Assembly: GCA_025924755.1 (NCBI GenBank) | Contig: JAICHT010000045.1 | Coordinates: 1-16,010, forward strand | Direction: 5' to 3' | DNA: 16,010 nt | Source: Chitinophagaceae bacterium | Lineage (GTDB): Bacteria; Bacteroidota; Bacteroidia; Chitinophagales; Chitinophagaceae | Shown here: piece by piece, positions 14,268 through 16,010 of the stretch | Position numbering within the stretch: position 1 is the first letter of the stretch | Layout: each line of letters starts with the position of its first letter | Translations under genes and position numbers: made by a program | The notes under the pieces: model-generated | Databases searched by the model: none | Told to the model about the DNA's origin: nothing | What the model saw: only the letters and a program-made list of their open reading frames with translations

Positions 14268-16010
14268 TCACCCGGTGGCCGCATCATACCACCGTTCCAT
14301 GACCTTCCACTATTACGGCCCGGCGTACCTTTTCCAAAAGTGCGTAGGTTGTAGGTAAACGTCAGCATAAAGTACTGGCGCAATACCTGGCTTTGCACAT
14401 CTTGCACATAGCTTTCCGTAACGGTTCGGGTAATGCTTTGGTTTTGCTTCAGCAAATCAAACACCGTTAATTTCAATTCGCCTTTTTGATTTTTTAAAAA
14501 CTTTTTACCGCCGCTGATATTCCACAACCAATAGTTTTGATTATAGCCTGCCGTTAAACCACTATACAACTGGTTGTTTAAATCGTTTTGAAAAAACCAT
14601 CCGTTCTTAGAAAGCAGCATCAACTGTACACCGGCAATTTGTGAAAAATAATTAGAGTTTTGCGTATTTTGAATATTGTTTTTTACCGTATTGAAATTGG
14701 CAGAATAGGAAGCCGTAAAATCTACATACTGGCTGATATTACTACCAATTACCGCACCTACATTATACGTAAGTGTCTTAGACATACTTTGAAGATTATT
14801 AAGCAGTCCCGGCAATTTGGTATACGTGATACCGCCGTTCATATTGATATTCGATTTGATAATTTTAACAGGAACCGCAAAGGTCAAAAACGAGCGAAGG
14901 CTTAAGTAGCCATCCAAATTTACCGGCTTCGTTAATTGGTAACCTCTTAACAACGTAAGCCCATGCCCAATAGCTGAATCCTGTGTAGGCGTGTAGGTGG
15001 CATTGGCTATATAATCGTTAGCACCCTGCAAAAAAATATTGGCTACAAACAAGGTGCCTTTTGCTGCATTAGTATATGTATATCGGGTACTCAGTAACTG
15101 GTTGTATTGCTGTTTCAAATCGGGATTACCGGCTATTACATTTGGCGGATTGGACACCGCATCATATACATCCTGCAACTGTGTTACCGAAGGCTGGTTC
15201 ACCGATGCGCGGTAGAAAACCCTGAGATTACTTTTGGCAGATAATTTCAGCCGCAACATCGCATTAGGCAAAATATTGTTGAACGATTTATTAACAGACG
15301 CAGTTAGCGGAAAAAACTGGTTGCTGCTTAAGGTAGAAAACTGGTAATTAACACCTACAGCAACCATATTGTTCCGGTCGCCTCTGCGAAAAGAAATGCC
15401 GCCATTTTGCGTTTTGTAAATGCTATTGAATTTGCTGGACAAGCTGTCGTTGAATAACGAATATTTCGATTCCGCTGTATTAAATTTATACGATTCCTGA
15501 TCGGCTTTGCTATTGGAATAAGAAGGATTGTAGTTTACCTGCAATTGCCCTTTTTTTCCTATCGGTTCCGTATATGCGAAGTTGGTAGAAACCTGGTATC
15601 CTTTGTTATGCTGGTCCGTTAACTGTTGGGTAGTAGAATCCTGTTCGCCAGTTGCCTGGTAAGAACGGTTGATGCCGGTTAAGTAAGTATTGCCATCATT
15701 AACATTAGAAGAAGTATTCACGTTCACGGATATGGTTCTGCCACGTTTATGAAAAGAGTGCCGGAAAAGAATGGTATTGTTTAAGTTATTACCAGAGCGG
15801 TTGCTATGGGTGGCGTTATTACTACTGCTTACTAATTGAGATGCGTGGAAATAACTGGCGGTACTATCTAATAAAGAAGCCTGGTTGTTTTGAAAGCTAA
15901 GGTTGGGAATGATCAACAACTCATTGGCCGAATCTATTTTATAATCAAACCGCATATTAAACCGGTGGTTATTATTAGTGCTGTTTTGGTTAGAGACTTC
16001 GGTATTGTTC
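14264..16010 (-). CDS. Outer-membrane beta-barrel protein, TonB-receptor-like (OMP_b-brl_3 type), C-terminal part (partial)
   Basis: The reading frame is open through the right edge, so about 581 C-terminal residues are visible and the start lies outside. A run of amphipathic, Asn/Ser/Thr/Tyr-rich beta strands fills the sequence. The segment NQPSVTQLQDVYD followed by NPPNVIAGNPDLKQQYNQ (around 15115-15190) is the conserved landmark of large Bacteroidota outer-membrane barrels with TonB-receptor-like architecture. Near the end come LKQNQSITRTVTESYVQ and the closing strand YFMLTFTYNLRTF. It then adds about 24 residues rich in Gly, Arg, Asn and Pro, ending MMRPPGD. Such proteins usually start with a signal peptide, a carboxypeptidase-regulatory-like domain and a plug, none of which can be checked here. 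No SusD partner follows, so I do not call it a SusC. The ligand is unknown. Confidence 0.88.
   Translation of the reverse strand, partial: NNTEVSNQNSTNNNHRFNMRFDYKIDSANELLIIPNLSFQNNQASLLDSTASYFHASQLVSSSNNATHSNRSGNNLNNTILFRHSFHKRGRTISVNVNTSSNVNDGNTYLTGINRSYQATGEQDSTTQQLTDQHNKGYQVSTNFAYTEPIGKKGQLQVNYNPSYSNSKADQESYKFNTAESKYSLFNDSLSSKFNSIYKTQNGGISFRRGDRNNMVAVGVNYQFSTLSSNQFFPLTASVNKSFNNILPNAMLRLKLSAKSNLRVFYRASVNQPSVTQLQDVYDAVSNPPNVIAGNPDLKQQYNQLLSTRYTYTNAAKGTLFVANIFLQGANDYIANATYTPTQDSAIGHGLTLLRGYQLTKPVNLDGYLSLRSFLTFAVPVKIIKSNINMNGGITYTKLPGLLNNLQSMSKTLTYNVGAVIGSNISQYVDFTASYSANFNTVKNNIQNTQNSNYFSQIAGVQLMLLSKNGWFFQNDLNNQLYSGLTAGYNQNYWLWNISGGKKFLKNQKGELKLTVFDLLKQNQSITRTVTESYVQDVQSQVLRQYFMLTFTYNLRTFGKGTPGRNSGRSWNGGMMRPPGD

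Noticed and set aside
1..16010. tRNA/rRNA genes, CRISPR arrays, insertion sequences or phage modules
   Set aside because: I looked through intergenic stretches on both strands and saw no cloverleaf, spaced repeats, transposase or integrase; all large ORFs are accounted for by the listed genes.

Overview
The window reads as chromosomal DNA from a Bacteroidota bacterium, probably of the Chitinophagaceae/Sphingobacteriia type; this placement is inferred from the genes, not tested. The clues are an OMP_b-brl_3-type outer-membrane barrel, the absence of Shine-Dalgarno sequences before most starts (A/T-rich leaders instead), TAnnTTTG-like promoter remnants, an ECF sigma factor with a membrane partner, and a Tat-type lipoprotein with an acidic stretch after its cysteine. 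The sequence is moderately AT-rich and nearly fully coding. I see no tRNA, rRNA, CRISPR array, insertion sequence or phage gene.

Region 1 (1-3167, + strand) is a 5-oxoproline cassette: the end of pxpB, then pxpC, pxpA and an NRAMP-fold transporter, all overlapping. Together they would import and hydrolyse 5-oxoproline (pyroglutamate) to glutamate with ATP. The transporter has lost the usual NRAMP metal-binding motifs, which fits a non-metal substrate.

Region 2 (3337-4047, +) is a single gene for a hemerythrin-domain lipoprotein with a twin-arginine signal.

Region 3 (4343-11540, +) is rich in DNA repair genes: recA with a strong terminator, mgsA (methylglyoxal synthase), uvrB, a small membrane/exported protein with its own terminator, and polA with all three activities intact. 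Between recA and mgsA lies a 370-base stretch without an obvious large gene. It holds a second hairpin whose U-tract points to the minus strand, preceded on that strand by a 23-codon ORF. This looks like a tiny transcription unit convergent with recA and is the least explained structure in the window.

Region 4 (11619-16010) holds a fatty acid hydroxylase/sterol desaturase family membrane protein (+), a convergent two-gene unit of an ECF sigma factor and a four-helix membrane protein (-), a divergent DsbA-fold cytoplasmic CGWC protein (+), and the C-terminal part of a large outer-membrane beta-barrel protein (-) that runs off the right edge. The last two genes meet tail to tail and share a TTAA at their stops.
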